Shown one piece after another: positions 36,376 through 45,226 of a stretch of 64,000 nucleotides of DNA (position 1 is its first letter; each line of letters opens with the position of its first letter). This DNA is from Sphingomonas sp. EC-HK361. GTDB taxonomy: Bacteria > Pseudomonadota > Alphaproteobacteria > Sphingomonadales > Sphingomonadaceae. Both the position numbers and the translations under genes were made by a program. The stretch spans positions 1,116,724-1,180,723 of the forward strand of contig NZ_LR701493.1 of NCBI RefSeq assembly GCF_902498785.1, given 5' to 3'. The notes below the pieces were generated by a model, which saw only the letters and a list, made by a program, of their open reading frames with translations, did no database searches and was not told where the DNA came from.

Positions 36376-36915
36376 TTAGCCGATACGGTTCGCTAGCCAT
36401 CCGTACAGAAACGCCTCGCTCGCCGGCCGGGATTCTGCCAGCGCGACGTAGCGTTCGCCCTGCAGCGCCTCGATCGCCTTCAGCAGCACCGCTTCGCCGC
36501 CGCTCCCGCGCCGCGCGATGAAACCGTCGAGCGCGGCGAGCGTCTTCGGCCCGATCCGTCCGTCGAGCGCCACGTCGGGATAATCGCTGGCGCCGCGGTT
36601 GAGCGCGTTGAGCGCGCGCTGCAGAAACGCCGCCGCGACCGCCGGCCCCATGTTAACGCCTGTGTCGAAAAGCTCGGCCGCGATCAGCGGCGCACGCGAC
36701 GCCACGCCATCAAAGCGCGGGCGTATCCAGTAGAGCCTGCGATAGATCGCAACCGCGTCCTCGCGCGGATACGCGCGCATGTCGCCGCGATATCCAGATG
36801 CACGCGCGACCGCTTCTGTCACCCCCCACCGCGTCGCCCCGCCGCGATCCGCGCGGTGATCCGAATAGCCCCCCTCGCGGTCGATCACCGCGTCGATCAG
36901 ATCGTCGATATCCAT
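36376..36915 (-). CDS. GH108-type muramidase (endolysin)
   Basis: At 179 residues from ATG 36915, it begins DDLIDAVIDREGGYSDHRADRGGATRWGVTE, which contains the GH108 catalytic-glutamate motif (E in REGGY), and ends with a peptidoglycan-binding-like region (VALDGRIGPKTLAALDGF). No signal peptide is seen, so release would need the adjacent holin. A TTG five codons upstream is also in frame. Together with the holin it forms a lysis cassette without other phage genes around. Confidence 0.88.
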   Translation of the reverse strand: MDIDDLIDAVIDREGGYSDHRADRGGATRWGVTEAVARASGYRGDMRAYPREDAVAIYRRLYWIRPRFDGVASRAPLIAAELFDTGVNMGPAVAAAFLQRALNALNRGASDYPDVALDGRIGPKTLAALDGFIARRGSGGEAVLLKAIEALQGERYVALAESRPASEAFLYGWLANRIG

Positions 36916-36978
36916 CCGTGCCCCCGTCAAAGAGGCGCGCTCATAACCTATATGGTTCGCTGTAGGACAGCGGCGGGA

Positions 36979-37845
36979 TCAGATATCCTGAACGAGCCGG
37001 CCGTAGAGGTCCGGGCGCCGATCCCGGAAGAAACCGAAGGCGGCGCGGTGGCGCTTTACGCGGTCGAGGTCGATCGTCGCGGTGATGACACCCTCCTCTT
37101 CGCGGTCGAGCTCGGCGAGGATATCGCCGCGCTCGTCGGCAATGAAGCTCGTGCCGTAAAAGGTCTGGCCATGCTCCGTCCCCACCCGGTTCGCCGCGAC
37201 GATCGGGACCACGTTCGACACCGCATGCCCGACCATCGCGCGCCGCCACAGCCTTGCGGTATCGAGCGAGGTGTCGTGCGGCTCGCTGCCGATCGCGGTG
37301 GGGTAGAACAGCACCTCCGCCCCCATCAGCATCATCGCGCGCGCGGTTTCGGGATACCATTGGTCCCAGCACACGCCGACGCCCAGCGTCGTGCGGCCTC
37401 CGGATGCCTTGGCCGGCCCGTCCCACACCTTGAACCCGGTGTTGCCGGGGCGGAAATAGAACTTCTCTTCATAGCCAGGCCCATCGGGGATGTGGCTCTT
37501 GCGATAGACGCCCGCGACCTCGCCATCGGGTCCGATCATCGCGAGGCTGTTATAATGGTGCGGCCCGTCCGCCTCGAAAAAGCTCGTCGGGATCCAGATC
37601 TTCAGCGCCTCCGCCAGCGCCTGCATCGCCAGCACCGCCTTGTGCTCGCCGACGGGTTTGGCCTTGGCGAACAGGCCCTCGTCCTCGATCCGGCAGAAAT
37701 ACTCGCCCTCGAACAGTTCGGGCGGCAGCACGACCTGCGCACCGCGACCCGCCGCCTCGCGAACGCCTTCCGCCACCCTGGCGATGTTCGCGTCGATATC
37801 GTTCGAAAAGGCGAGCTGGAGCGCGCCGACGGTGATCTGGGTCAT
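36979..37845 (-). CDS. aguB: N-carbamoylputrescine amidase
   Basis: This nitrilase-superfamily enzyme of 288 residues has the triad Glu in PPELFEGEY, Lys in YRKSHIPDGPGY and Cys in GVGVCWDQWYPE. It converts N-carbamoylputrescine to putrescine, and the EKFYFRPGNTGF block fits this subfamily. It lies seven bases after the DUF3147 gene, which overlaps agmatine deiminase, so the operon provides the two-step agmatine-to-putrescine route. Confidence 0.94.
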   Translation of the reverse strand: MTQITVGALQLAFSNDIDANIARVAEGVREAAGRGAQVVLPPELFEGEYFCRIEDEGLFAKAKPVGEHKAVLAMQALAEALKIWIPTSFFEADGPHHYNSLAMIGPDGEVAGVYRKSHIPDGPGYEEKFYFRPGNTGFKVWDGPAKASGGRTTLGVGVCWDQWYPETARAMMLMGAEVLFYPTAIGSEPHDTSLDTARLWRRAMVGHAVSNVVPIVAANRVGTEHGQTFYGTSFIADERGDILAELDREEEGVITATIDLDRVKRHRAAFGFFRDRRPDLYGRLVQDI

Positions 37846-37852
37846 GGCTATC

Positions 37853-38209
37853 CTACAGCGTGACGCCGAAGCGCGCGGCGATGAATGTCGTGGCGAGATA
37901 GAGCAAGACCGTCAGCACGCAACCCGCGAGCAGCGCGGTCCAGAAGCCCACGCCGTGCCGCAACAGCAGCGGGATGAGCGCGAACATCGGCAGCGAGGGC
38001 AGGACATACCACAAGGTCGCCCCGGCATGGGTGGCAAGCCGCTCGGGATCGTGCGTATCGCGCCACAGGAAGATCATGCCGAGCACCGAGACGAGCGGCA
38101 GCGACGCGACGATCGCCCCCGCGACCGGGCTACGCCGCGCGATCAGCGCGACCGCCGCGACGATCAGCCCGGCGAGTGCCGCGCGCGCGACGAACGCGCC
38201 GATAGTCAC
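37853..38209 (-). CDS. DUF3147-like membrane protein
   Basis: The 118-residue protein has four hydrophobic segments. It contains AGAIVASLPLVSVLGMIFLW, RDTHDPERLA and WYVLPSLPMFALIPLLL, typical of DUF3147. Function is unknown. GTG start at 38207-38209 overlaps the agmatine deiminase stop. Its place between the two agmatine enzymes suggests a linked role, perhaps transport, but that is only inference. Confidence 0.8.
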   Translation of the reverse strand: MTIGAFVARAALAGLIVAAVALIARRSPVAGAIVASLPLVSVLGMIFLWRDTHDPERLATHAGATLWYVLPSLPMFALIPLLLRHGVGFWTALLAGCVLTVLLYLATTFIAARFGVTL

Positions 38210-39177
38210 CCAGGAATCTGCTGCGAGATGCAGTGGAAGCTGCCGCCCCCGGTCAGGATCGCGTCGGCACGCAGACCCACGACCGCGCGCGTGGGGAAGA
38301 GCTTGCCGATCGCGAGCACCGCCGCCTGGTCAGCGTCGGTGCCATAGAGCGGCACGACCACCGCGGCGTTGCCGATGTAGAAATTCATGTAGCTCGCCGG
38401 CACGACCTCCTCGTCGCGCAGCACGCGTCCCGGCGACGGGATGCGCGCGATCGTCAGCCCTGCGGCCTCGGCGCGCATCGCGGCGTCCTGATAGACGCGC
38501 CAGTTGGGATCATTGTCGCTGGCTTGCGGGATCGCGACGACACCGGGCGCGACGAACCGCGCGAGGTTGTCGACATGGCCATCGGTATGATCGTTGACCA
38601 GCCCGTCGCCCAGCCAGATGACCTCCGTCAGCCCCAGATCGCCGGCGAGCCGATCCTCGATCTCGCTGCGTGACATGTGCGGGTTGCGGTTACGGTTGAG
38701 CAGGCACTGCTCGGTTGTGACGACCCGCCCGGTCCCGTCACCGTCGATCGCGCCGCCCTCCAGCACCCAGCTGCACGATTCGACCGCGATCCCGCGCGAT
38801 TCCGCCAGCCGCACGCCGATATCCTCGTCGCCGGGCAGATCATATTTCCCGCCCCAGCCGTTGAACTGGAAATCGCGCGCGGTGCCGTCGCCGCCGATGA
38901 TCGGCGCGGTATCGCGCAGCCAGATGTCGCCGAAGGGCTGGACGACGACATCGGCGATGTCCCCCGCCATCCGGCGCGCAGCGTTCGCCGCCTCGGCGTC
39001 CGCCGCGACGAGGATCACGCGCTCGCCGGCGCCGTCCGCATGGACCGCGCGGGCGAACGCCGTTACCTCGGCCCGCGCGGGTTCGAGGTCCTCGACCCAC
39101 AATTCCGGATGGCTCGGAAAGCCGATCCAGACGGCCGTGTGGCGGACCCATTCGGCGGGGGGCGGTTTGATCGTCAT
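38206..39177 (-). CDS. aguA: Agmatine deiminase
   Basis: At 323 residues from ATG 39175-39177, it carries the guanidino-modifying enzyme fold with FGDIWLRDTAPI, NGWGGKYDLPGDE, ND.TDGHVDNLARF and the catalytic cysteine in GGGSFHCISQQIP at the end. It converts agmatine to N-carbamoylputrescine. It is the first gene of the operon with DUF3147 and aguB. The frame opens six codons earlier. Confidence 0.95.
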   Translation of the reverse strand: MTIKPPPAEWVRHTAVWIGFPSHPELWVEDLEPARAEVTAFARAVHADGAGERVILVAADAEAANAARRMAGDIADVVVQPFGDIWLRDTAPIIGGDGTARDFQFNGWGGKYDLPGDEDIGVRLAESRGIAVESCSWVLEGGAIDGDGTGRVVTTEQCLLNRNRNPHMSRSEIEDRLAGDLGLTEVIWLGDGLVNDHTDGHVDNLARFVAPGVVAIPQASDNDPNWRVYQDAAMRAEAAGLTIARIPSPGRVLRDEEVVPASYMNFYIGNAAVVVPLYGTDADQAAVLAIGKLFPTRAVVGLRADAILTGGGSFHCISQQIPG

Positions 39178-39228
39178 GGGCGATTCGATTAGCAAAGCGC
39201 GCCTGACCCCGCAGCTATTTCTTCGCCC

Positions 39229-40869
39229 CTAGTTTTTGGCTCGATCCGCGTCGCGGATGCGGCGGAATTCCGACGTCGTATACCAGTTCGGCCAGGCCGT
39301 CCCGTCCGCCAGGCTGCGACCGAGATCGTAATAGATCGTCAGGTCCTGCACCGCGCCGGTCCAGTCCCATTTCGGATCATATTCGTCCTGCGGCTTGTGA
39401 TAGCGGTGCGCGATGTAATCCTCGGTCGCGGCCTTGCCCGCCGCCTTGCCGCCGGTCACCAGATCCTCGCCCGATCCGCCGTCGAGCATCGGCACGCCCA
39501 GCTTGGCGAAGCTGAAATGGTCGGACCGGAAATAGCCGCCGCGCTCCGGATTGGGTTCGGCGGTGATGACGCGGCCTTCCGCCGCGACGAAGGGCTTCAC
39601 CATGTCCTCAAGCTCCGACTTGCCTGCCCCGGTGATGACGAAATCGCGCGCCGGGCCAATGATGTTCAGCCCGTCCATGTTCACGCCCCCCACCGTCGAG
39701 CGCAGCGGGAAGATCGGATGGCGCGCATAATATTCGGAGCCCAGCAGCCCCGATTCCTCCGCGGTCACCGCCAGGAACGCGATCGATCGCCGCGCCGGTC
39801 CGGCCTTGGCGTTGGCCTCAGCCAGCGCGATGAGCCCGGCGACCCCGCTCGCATTGTCCAGCGCGCCGTTGCAGATATCATCGCCGTCCACCGCATCGCA
39901 GCGGCCCAGATGATCCCAGTGCGCCGAATAGAGCACCGTCTCGTTCGGCGCGGTCTTGCCCGGCAGCACGCCGATGACGTTCTTCGACGCCTGCTTGCGG
40001 ATCGTGTTGTCGAAGCCGAACGACGCCTTCACGCCCAGCGGCACCGCCTTGAAGCCCCTGACCTTGGCGGCGGCCGAGAGCGCGGCGAAATCCTTCCCCG
40101 CGCTCGCAAACAGCGCTCTGGCGGCCGGCAGCTGGATCCAGCCGATGCCTTGCGCCGCACCGCTATGCCCGTCCGCCGCGTCCAGCTCATACTGCGCGCC
40201 GGTCCAGGACGACTGGACCACCGCCCAGGGATAGGCCGCCGGCTCCGTATCGTGGACGATGATCGCGGCCGCCGCGCCGTGCTTCGCGGCGTTTTCGTAT
40301 TTGTATGGCCAGCGCCCGTACCACGTCATCGCGCGGCCTTCGAAAGGCCCATCCCGGGTCATCGTCTGCCAGTCGGGATCGTTGACCAGCATGACGACGG
40401 TCTTCCCCTTCACGTCGATGCCGGCATAGTCGTCCCAACCCTTTTCGGGCGCGGTTATGCCGTAGCCGACGAAGACGACGTCGCTGTCCCTGACCGCGAT
40501 CTTCGGCGTCACCCGGTAGGTCGCGATCACCATGTCCTTGCGATAATCGAGGGCGACCGGCGTCTTGCCGCCGGTGAAGGTCAGCGGCTGGACGTTTTCC
40601 GCGGTGATCTCGACCATTGGCACGTCCTGCGTCCACGCGCCGTTGTTACCCGGCTTCAGCCCCGCCGCCTTCATCCGCTCGATGATATAGGCGACCGTCT
40701 TCGCCTCCGCTGGCGTCGTCGGCGCGCGGCCTTCAAAGGCGTCGGACGACAAGGTCTGCGTCACGGCTTTCAGCGTATCGATCGATATCGCGGGTTGCGT
40801 CTGCGCGAACGCGGGCAGCGGGCTCACCGCGCTGAGCAGGACTGCTAGACGGACGATATGATCGGACAT
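39229..40869 (-). CDS. Secreted M28 family zinc peptidase
   Basis: At 546 residues, it has a signal peptide (MSDHIVRLAVLLSAVSPLPAFA), an inserted PA domain (about 130-280), and an M28 catalytic domain with the two-zinc ligands in SAHWDHLG, NGALDNASGVAG, TAEESGLLGSEYY, MDGLNI and HRYHKPQDEYD. It is probably a periplasmic or outer-face aminopeptidase. GAGGGG precedes the ATG. It is divergent from an S9 peptidase gene, so the two may share a control region. Confidence 0.92.
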   Translation of the reverse strand: MSDHIVRLAVLLSAVSPLPAFAQTQPAISIDTLKAVTQTLSSDAFEGRAPTTPAEAKTVAYIIERMKAAGLKPGNNGAWTQDVPMVEITAENVQPLTFTGGKTPVALDYRKDMVIATYRVTPKIAVRDSDVVFVGYGITAPEKGWDDYAGIDVKGKTVVMLVNDPDWQTMTRDGPFEGRAMTWYGRWPYKYENAAKHGAAAAIIVHDTEPAAYPWAVVQSSWTGAQYELDAADGHSGAAQGIGWIQLPAARALFASAGKDFAALSAAAKVRGFKAVPLGVKASFGFDNTIRKQASKNVIGVLPGKTAPNETVLYSAHWDHLGRCDAVDGDDICNGALDNASGVAGLIALAEANAKAGPARRSIAFLAVTAEESGLLGSEYYARHPIFPLRSTVGGVNMDGLNIIGPARDFVITGAGKSELEDMVKPFVAAEGRVITAEPNPERGGYFRSDHFSFAKLGVPMLDGGSGEDLVTGGKAAGKAATEDYIAHRYHKPQDEYDPKWDWTGAVQDLTIYYDLGRSLADGTAWPNWYTTSEFRRIRDADRAKN

Positions 40870-40989
40870 GGCTGTTTCCCCTCTGGTCGTGGTCAGCGTG
40901 ACAGGCTGCCGGAACGATCGCAACCATCCTCGGGTCTTGCCGTCGCAAATCAATCGGCTAGCGTGCGTCGGGGACTATTGGGGGACGAC

Positions 40990-42978
40990 ATGACACGGAC
41001 ATTTCGGGCGACGCTGCTCGCGGCGGCGGGCATCGCGGCTGTGCCGGCTGCGGCACAAAGCGATGCGGCCAAGCGCTTCGGTGCGCGCGAACAGGTCATC
41101 TCCGCCACGATTTCTCCTGATGGCAATCACTACGCGGCCGTCCTCGCCACGGCGGGGCGCAAGTCCGTCGCCATCGTGGGCGACGTCGCCGCCACCGCGA
41201 CGCTCAAGCCGATCCTGCAATCGAGCGGGGCGCCGGAACGCCTGACCGACTGCAACTGGGCGACCAATGCCCGCCTCGTCTGCGGTATCTATGCCATCGA
41301 CGGGAAGGGCAGCGCGGCGCTCGGCTTCACTCGCCTCTTCGCGCTGGACCCCGACGGCAGCAAGCTGAAACTCATCAGCGCGAAATCGTCGCTGGACAGC
41401 CTGGGGATCATGCAGAATGGCGGCCAGGTCATCGACTGGTATGGCGACGAAAGCGGCGGGTCGCTGCTGATGCTGCGCCAGTTCGTGCCTGAGAAGACGA
41501 CCGGCACCTATACAGCGAGCGCACTCAATGGATATGGCCTGGAGCGGATCGATCCGGTCACGTTTCGCCGCACCGTCGTCGAGACGCCCCGTCCGGAGAT
41601 CGAGGAATTCATCACCGATGGGCACGGCACCGTCAGGATCATGGGCGTCCGGCCGCAGGACTCCGCCGGCTACGGCAAGACGTTCATCAACTACATGTTC
41701 CGCAAGCCCGGCGAACGATCCTGGAACAAGCTGAGCACCGTCACCGGCGATTCGCAGACCCGCATCGGCTTCGATCCCTATGCCGTCGATCGCGATCTCA
41801 ACGTCGCTTACGGTTTCGACGTGCAGAATGGTCGGTCTGCGCTGTTCAAGATGGCGCTCGACGGCAGCGGCAAGCGGGATATCGTCTATGGCCGCCCCGA
41901 CGTCGATATCGACGGGCTGGTCCGCATCGGTCGGCAACGGCGCGTCGTCGGCGTGACCTTCGCGACCGATCGGCGGGAAACGGCCTTTTTCGATCCGGAG
42001 CTGAAACGGCTCCAGGCCGCGCTGTCGAAGGCGATTCCCGAATTGCCGCTAATCCGCTTCATCGATGCCAGCGCCGACGAGAAGAAGCTGCTCCTGTGGG
42101 CTGGCAGCGACGTCGATCCGGGCCGCTATCTCGTCTTCGACAAGTCCAACCGTCACCTCGACCTGTTGCTGCCCGCCCGCCCCCAACTGGAAGGATTCAC
42201 GCTCGCGCCGGTCAAGGCGATCACCTACGCCGCCGCGGACGGGACGAAGATCCCCGGCTATCTGACCGTCCCCGCGGGCAAGGATGCGAAGAACCTTCCC
42301 ACGATCGTGATGCCGCATGGCGGCCCCAGCGCGCGGGACGAATGGGGGTTCGACTGGCTGGCGCAGTTCTTCGCCGCGCGCGGTTATGCCGTGCTCCAGC
42401 CCAACTTCCGGGGGTCGTCGGGCTACGGCGACAGCTGGTTTCAGGAGAACGGCTTCCGATCGTGGAAGACGGCGATCGGCGACGTGAACGACGGGGGCCG
42501 CTGGCTGGTCAAGGAAGGTATCGCCGATCCGAAGCGGCTCGCCATCGTCGGCTGGTCCTATGGCGGCTATGCGGCGCTGCAATCGCCGGTCCTCGCGCCC
42601 GACCTCTTCAAGGCGATCGTCGCGATCGCGCCGGTCACCGATCTGGCGACGCTGCGAGAGGAGCACCGCGACTTCAGCGATTTCCGGCTGGTCGATACCT
42701 TCATCGGCCGCGGCGATCACGTGAAGGAAGGTTCGCCCGCGCAGAACGTCGCGGCGATCAAGGCGCCGGTGCTGCTGTTCCACGCCGACCAGGACCGCAA
42801 CGTCGGGATCGGCGAGTCGCGCATGATGGCGTCACGCCTGCGAAATGCGGGGAAGCAGGTCGAACTGGTCGAGTATAAGGGCCTCGACCACCAGATCGAC
42901 GATAGCGACGCGCGGATCGCGATGCTCGACAAGGCGGATACGTTCCTGCGGACGACCCTCGGGATCGAGGGGCCTTGA
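40990..42978 (+). CDS. Secreted S9 family prolyl oligopeptidase-like peptidase
   Basis: At 662 residues, it has a signal peptide (MTRTFRATLLAAAGIAAVPAAA), a beta-propeller-like region (about 30-400) and a C-terminal alpha/beta hydrolase with catalytic Ser in GWSYGGYA, Asp in HADQDRNV and His in KGLDHQ. It likely cleaves small peptides in the periplasm. A hairpin terminator follows within ten bases. Confidence 0.93.
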   Translation: MTRTFRATLLAAAGIAAVPAAAQSDAAKRFGAREQVISATISPDGNHYAAVLATAGRKSVAIVGDVAATATLKPILQSSGAPERLTDCNWATNARLVCGIYAIDGKGSAALGFTRLFALDPDGSKLKLISAKSSLDSLGIMQNGGQVIDWYGDESGGSLLMLRQFVPEKTTGTYTASALNGYGLERIDPVTFRRTVVETPRPEIEEFITDGHGTVRIMGVRPQDSAGYGKTFINYMFRKPGERSWNKLSTVTGDSQTRIGFDPYAVDRDLNVAYGFDVQNGRSALFKMALDGSGKRDIVYGRPDVDIDGLVRIGRQRRVVGVTFATDRRETAFFDPELKRLQAALSKAIPELPLIRFIDASADEKKLLLWAGSDVDPGRYLVFDKSNRHLDLLLPARPQLEGFTLAPVKAITYAAADGTKIPGYLTVPAGKDAKNLPTIVMPHGGPSARDEWGFDWLAQFFAARGYAVLQPNFRGSSGYGDSWFQENGFRSWKTAIGDVNDGGRWLVKEGIADPKRLAIVGWSYGGYAALQSPVLAPDLFKAIVAIAPVTDLATLREEHRDFSDFRLVDTFIGRGDHVKEGSPAQNVAAIKAPVLLFHADQDRNVGIGESRMMASRLRNAGKQVELVEYKGLDHQIDDSDARIAMLDKADTFLRTTLGIEGP

Positions 42979-42982
42979 AGCG

Positions 42983-43012
42983 AAAAGGGCGGCCCGGTTG
43001 GGACCGCCCTCT
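42983..43012. terminator. Bidirectional terminator between the S9 peptidase and rpsD
   Basis: GGGCGGCCC/GGGACCGCCC form a stem with one bulge. Flanking AAAA on one side gives a TTTT run on the minus strand, suited to rpsD, and CTCTTGTTG on the plus side serves the peptidase. Two more small hairpins (43031-43045 and 43056-43069) lie in the same gap. Confidence 0.75.
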
Positions 43013-43122
43013 TGTTGATCGTGGAGCGCCGCGGGCGAAGCCCGCGCCGTCGGTCGTCGCTTGAGCGACGCCGGCCGCTCGCGCTGAGTGTTGGCTCGAC
43101 CCAGCTTCGCCAGGTCGTTGCC

Positions 43123-43737
43123 TCAGCGCGAGTAGAACTCGACCACCAGGTTCGGTTCCATCTTCACCGGATACGGCACTTCGTCCAGGGTGGGCACGCG
43201 CACGAAGGTGATCTTCGCGTTGCCGTCCGGCGCGACATAATCGGGGACGTCACGCTCGGCGAGGCTCTGCGCTTCCATGACGAGCGCCATGTCCTTGGCC
43301 TTCGTGCCCAGCGAAATCTCGTCGCCGACAAAGCAGCGGCGCGACGCGATGTTGCACTTCACGCCGTTGACGCGGATGTGGCCGTGGCTGACGAGCTGGC
43401 GCGCCGCGAAGATCGTCGGCGCGAACTTGGCGCGGTAGACGATCATGTCGAGCCGCTGCTCGAGCAGGCCGATCAGGTTCTGGCCGGTGTCGCCCTTCAT
43501 GCGCGCCGCCTCGTGATAGCAGGCGCGGAACTGCTTCTCGGTCACGTCGCCATAATAGCCCTTGAGCTTCTGCTTGGCGCGCAGCTGGATGCCGAAGTCG
43601 CTGACCTTGCCCTTGCGACGCTGGCCGTGCTGGCCGGGGCCATATTCGCGCTTGTTGACCGGGCTCTTCGGACGACCCCAGATGTTCTCGCCCATCCGGC
43701 GGTCGAGCTTGTACTTGGCGCTCTGGCGCTTCGACAT
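43123..43737 (-). CDS. rpsD: 30S ribosomal protein S4
   Basis: At 204 residues, it begins [20 protein letters not shown], with the S4 RNA-binding domain in [31 protein letters not shown]. It is an early 16S rRNA binder. It stands as a single gene rather than in the rpoA operon. Its leader (43738 upward) is about 180 bases to the next gene and holds one copy of a 28-base repeat. Confidence 0.98.
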   Translation of the reverse strand: MSKRQSAKYKLDRRMGENIWGRPKSPVNKREYGPGQHGQRRKGKVSDFGIQLRAKQKLKGYYGDVTEKQFRACYHEAARMKGDTGQNLIGLLEQRLDMIVYRAKFAPTIFAARQLVSHGHIRVNGVKCNIASRRCFVGDEISLGTKAKDMALVMEAQSLAERDVPDYVAPDGNAKITFVRVPTLDEVPYPVKMEPNLVVEFYSR

Positions 43738-43823
43738 CGTATTTCCTCAATTGCAACAACGTTGGTCCCGGTATCGCTCTGGACCGGCAGAAACCGGGCA
43801 GGGCCGCCGCTTCACCGGGGTGC

Positions 43824-43851
43824 GGGGCCAATTGCGAAGCTGCGCCCTATG
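43824..43851. repeat. 28-base direct repeat, copy 1
   Basis: The block beginning GGGGCCAATTGCGA matches 44374-44401 at 25 of 28 bases. It sits 70 bases past the stop of the first small secreted paralogue. Confidence 0.7.
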
Positions 43852-43920
43852 TCAGCTAGCGCTTTGGCGGTCAAGCTCTCGCCGGCCAGCCGCGTGGAAT
43901 GCCTGGCTTGATGCCCGGAG

Positions 43921-44199
43921 CTACTCGAAGACCGGCGTTCCCACATGGTCGGTTTGCACCCGGGAAATGTTGCCGAGCATGCGCATCCGCATGTCCACGT
44001 CTTTGCCGGCCGCCGACTTGGCGTCGCTCCACTCCACAGCCGTCCGGCAGGTGCGCACCGGCATGCGCGATCCGGTGAATGTCTGCGAGCGGCAGATCTT
44101 CTTGCCCGAAGCGTCCTTGGCATCCTTGGCGATGGCCGGCTCAGTCAGAGCCAAGGACAGCATGGGAAGCACAGGAATGGTCACCAATATGCGGAGCAT
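43921..44199 (-). CDS. Small secreted Cys-pair protein, copy 1
   Basis: At 92 residues from ATG 44199 (AGGGGGACGGAG just upstream), with a signal peptide (MLRILVTIPVLPMLSLAL). The mature core KKICRSQTFTGSRMPVRTC has two cysteines 16 residues apart, followed by RTAVEW. The same motif occurs in the neighbouring gene at 44467. No known domain; probably a small disulfide-bonded periplasmic protein. Another ATG six codons upstream is possible. Its C-terminal part differs from the paralogue. Confidence 0.7.
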   Translation of the reverse strand: MLRILVTIPVLPMLSLALTEPAIAKDAKDASGKKICRSQTFTGSRMPVRTCRTAVEWSDAKSAAGKDVDMRMRMLGNISRVQTDHVGTPVFE

Positions 44200-44373
44200 C
44201 TCCGTCCCCCTCGCCATTGCAACGCCATCAAAATCATCGATTGACGAGCAGCTTAGCACACCCGAGGCGCCATACAAGCGTTCGCCGGCGCGATGGCCCC
44301 CCGCCGGGCCTCCGTGCTGCCGGATCGCTGCGTATCGCCACAAACCTGGCGGCGCCGTGCCCGCCGCGAAGTG

Positions 44374-44401
44374 GGGGCCAATTGCGACGCAGCGCCCGAT
44401 G
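44374..44401. repeat. 28-base direct repeat, copy 2
   Basis: Second copy of the GGGGCCAATTGCGA block, 66 bases past the stop of the second paralogue. The matching position relative to both genes suggests that the whole unit was duplicated. Confidence 0.7.
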
Positions 44402-44466
44402 CAAGGTCGCGTCGATCAAACGCCAGCCGGGTGACGGCTGCGCGACCGGGCCGACCTCGAAGACGG

Positions 44467-44727
44467 TTATTGCCGGCTAACTCCGGCGGTCGTCGCGGGC
44501 CGATTCCGGAAAGCCTCTACGTTCGCCGCATTGGTTTCTTCCTGCTGCTTCCATTCGCTGGCGGTGTGGCATGTGCGGTGCGGCATTATGGACCCCGTGA
44601 CGGACTCGCTCCGGCAGATCTTCTTTTCCTTCGCCGGCGAAGGCGTCGGCTCTGCCTTCTGCGCCACAGCACCGGACGATATGGCCAATGCTGCCACGCC
44701 CATTACCACCAATAAAAGCTGCCGCAT
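44467..44727 (-). CDS. Small secreted Cys-pair protein, copy 2
   Basis: At 86 residues, with a signal peptide (MRQLLLVVMGVAALAISSGAVA), a Pro/Lys linker, and the core KKICRSESVTGSIMPHRTC followed by HTASEW. This is clearly paralogous to the 43921-44199 product. AGAGGATAGGGTC precedes the ATG. It diverges from the chorismate mutase-like gene. Function is unknown. Confidence 0.72.
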   Translation of the reverse strand: MRQLLLVVMGVAALAISSGAVAQKAEPTPSPAKEKKICRSESVTGSIMPHRTCHTASEWKQQEETNAANVEAFRNRPATTAGVSRQ

Positions 44728-44844
44728 GACCCTATCCTCTTAAGAATCGTCCACAAATTTTGACAGTGTCATTGCCGCATTCATCGAAAATTGCAAGACG
44801 ATCGCTTGGCTGGACAGAGCGCGGCGGGACGCTATGCACACCCC

Positions 44845-45174
44845 ATGCCCGACAGGATCCTCCCAGGCCCCGATTGCACGACCATGATCGAGGTGCGTGC
44901 CGGCGTCGATCAGGTCGACCGCGAGCTCGTGGCGCTGCTCGTCCGGCGATTCGCCTATATGGACGCCGCGGCGCGCATCAAGCCGACGCGCGGCGCGGTA
45001 CGCGACGAGGCGCGCAAGGCGCAGGTGATCGCCAACGCTCGGGCGGCCGCGGAAGCCGCGGGGCTGCCCGGAGACGCGATCGCGGCGCTCTGGGATCAGC
45101 TCGTGGAGGCCTCGATCGCCTACGAGTTCGACGCCTTCGATACCGATACGGACCGAAGCGTAACCGCTTCTTAG
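44845..45174 (+). CDS. Chorismate mutase-like (AroQ fold) protein
   Basis: At 109 residues, a three-helix AroQ pattern is visible: VRAGVDQVDRELVALLVRRF, then AARIKPTRGAVRDEARKAQV and a C-terminal WDQLVEASIAYE. Basic residues expected at the active site (Arg in VRAG, Arg in LVRR, Lys in RIKP) are present. It could be a chorismate mutase or an isochorismate-pyruvate lyase (PchB-like). TTGACA at 44760-44765 may be its -35 box. It lies 52 bases upstream of the aminotransferase fusion. Confidence 0.8.
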   Translation: MPDRILPGPDCTTMIEVRAGVDQVDRELVALLVRRFAYMDAAARIKPTRGAVRDEARKAQVIANARAAAEAAGLPGDAIAALWDQLVEASIAYEFDAFDTDTDRSVTAS

Positions 45175-45226
45175 CAGCCTCCATGGCAAGCGCCCGGCTT
45201 CGACAAAGGAGCCCGGGGGAGTTCGC

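Noticed and set aside
36376-36966. Similar strings around TATGGTTCGCT and TACGGTTCGCT at both ends of the endolysin gene as attachment sites
   Set aside because: Only about 15 partly matching bases, one copy lies in the coding end, and there is no integrase nearby.
39397-40848. 483-codon open frame on the plus strand
   Set aside because: Antisense to the M28 peptidase, which has its full metal site.
44760-44765. TTGACA before the chorismate mutase-like gene as a firm promoter call
   Set aside because: The -35 match is good but no convincing -10 lies 16-18 bases downstream, so it is only mentioned with the gene.
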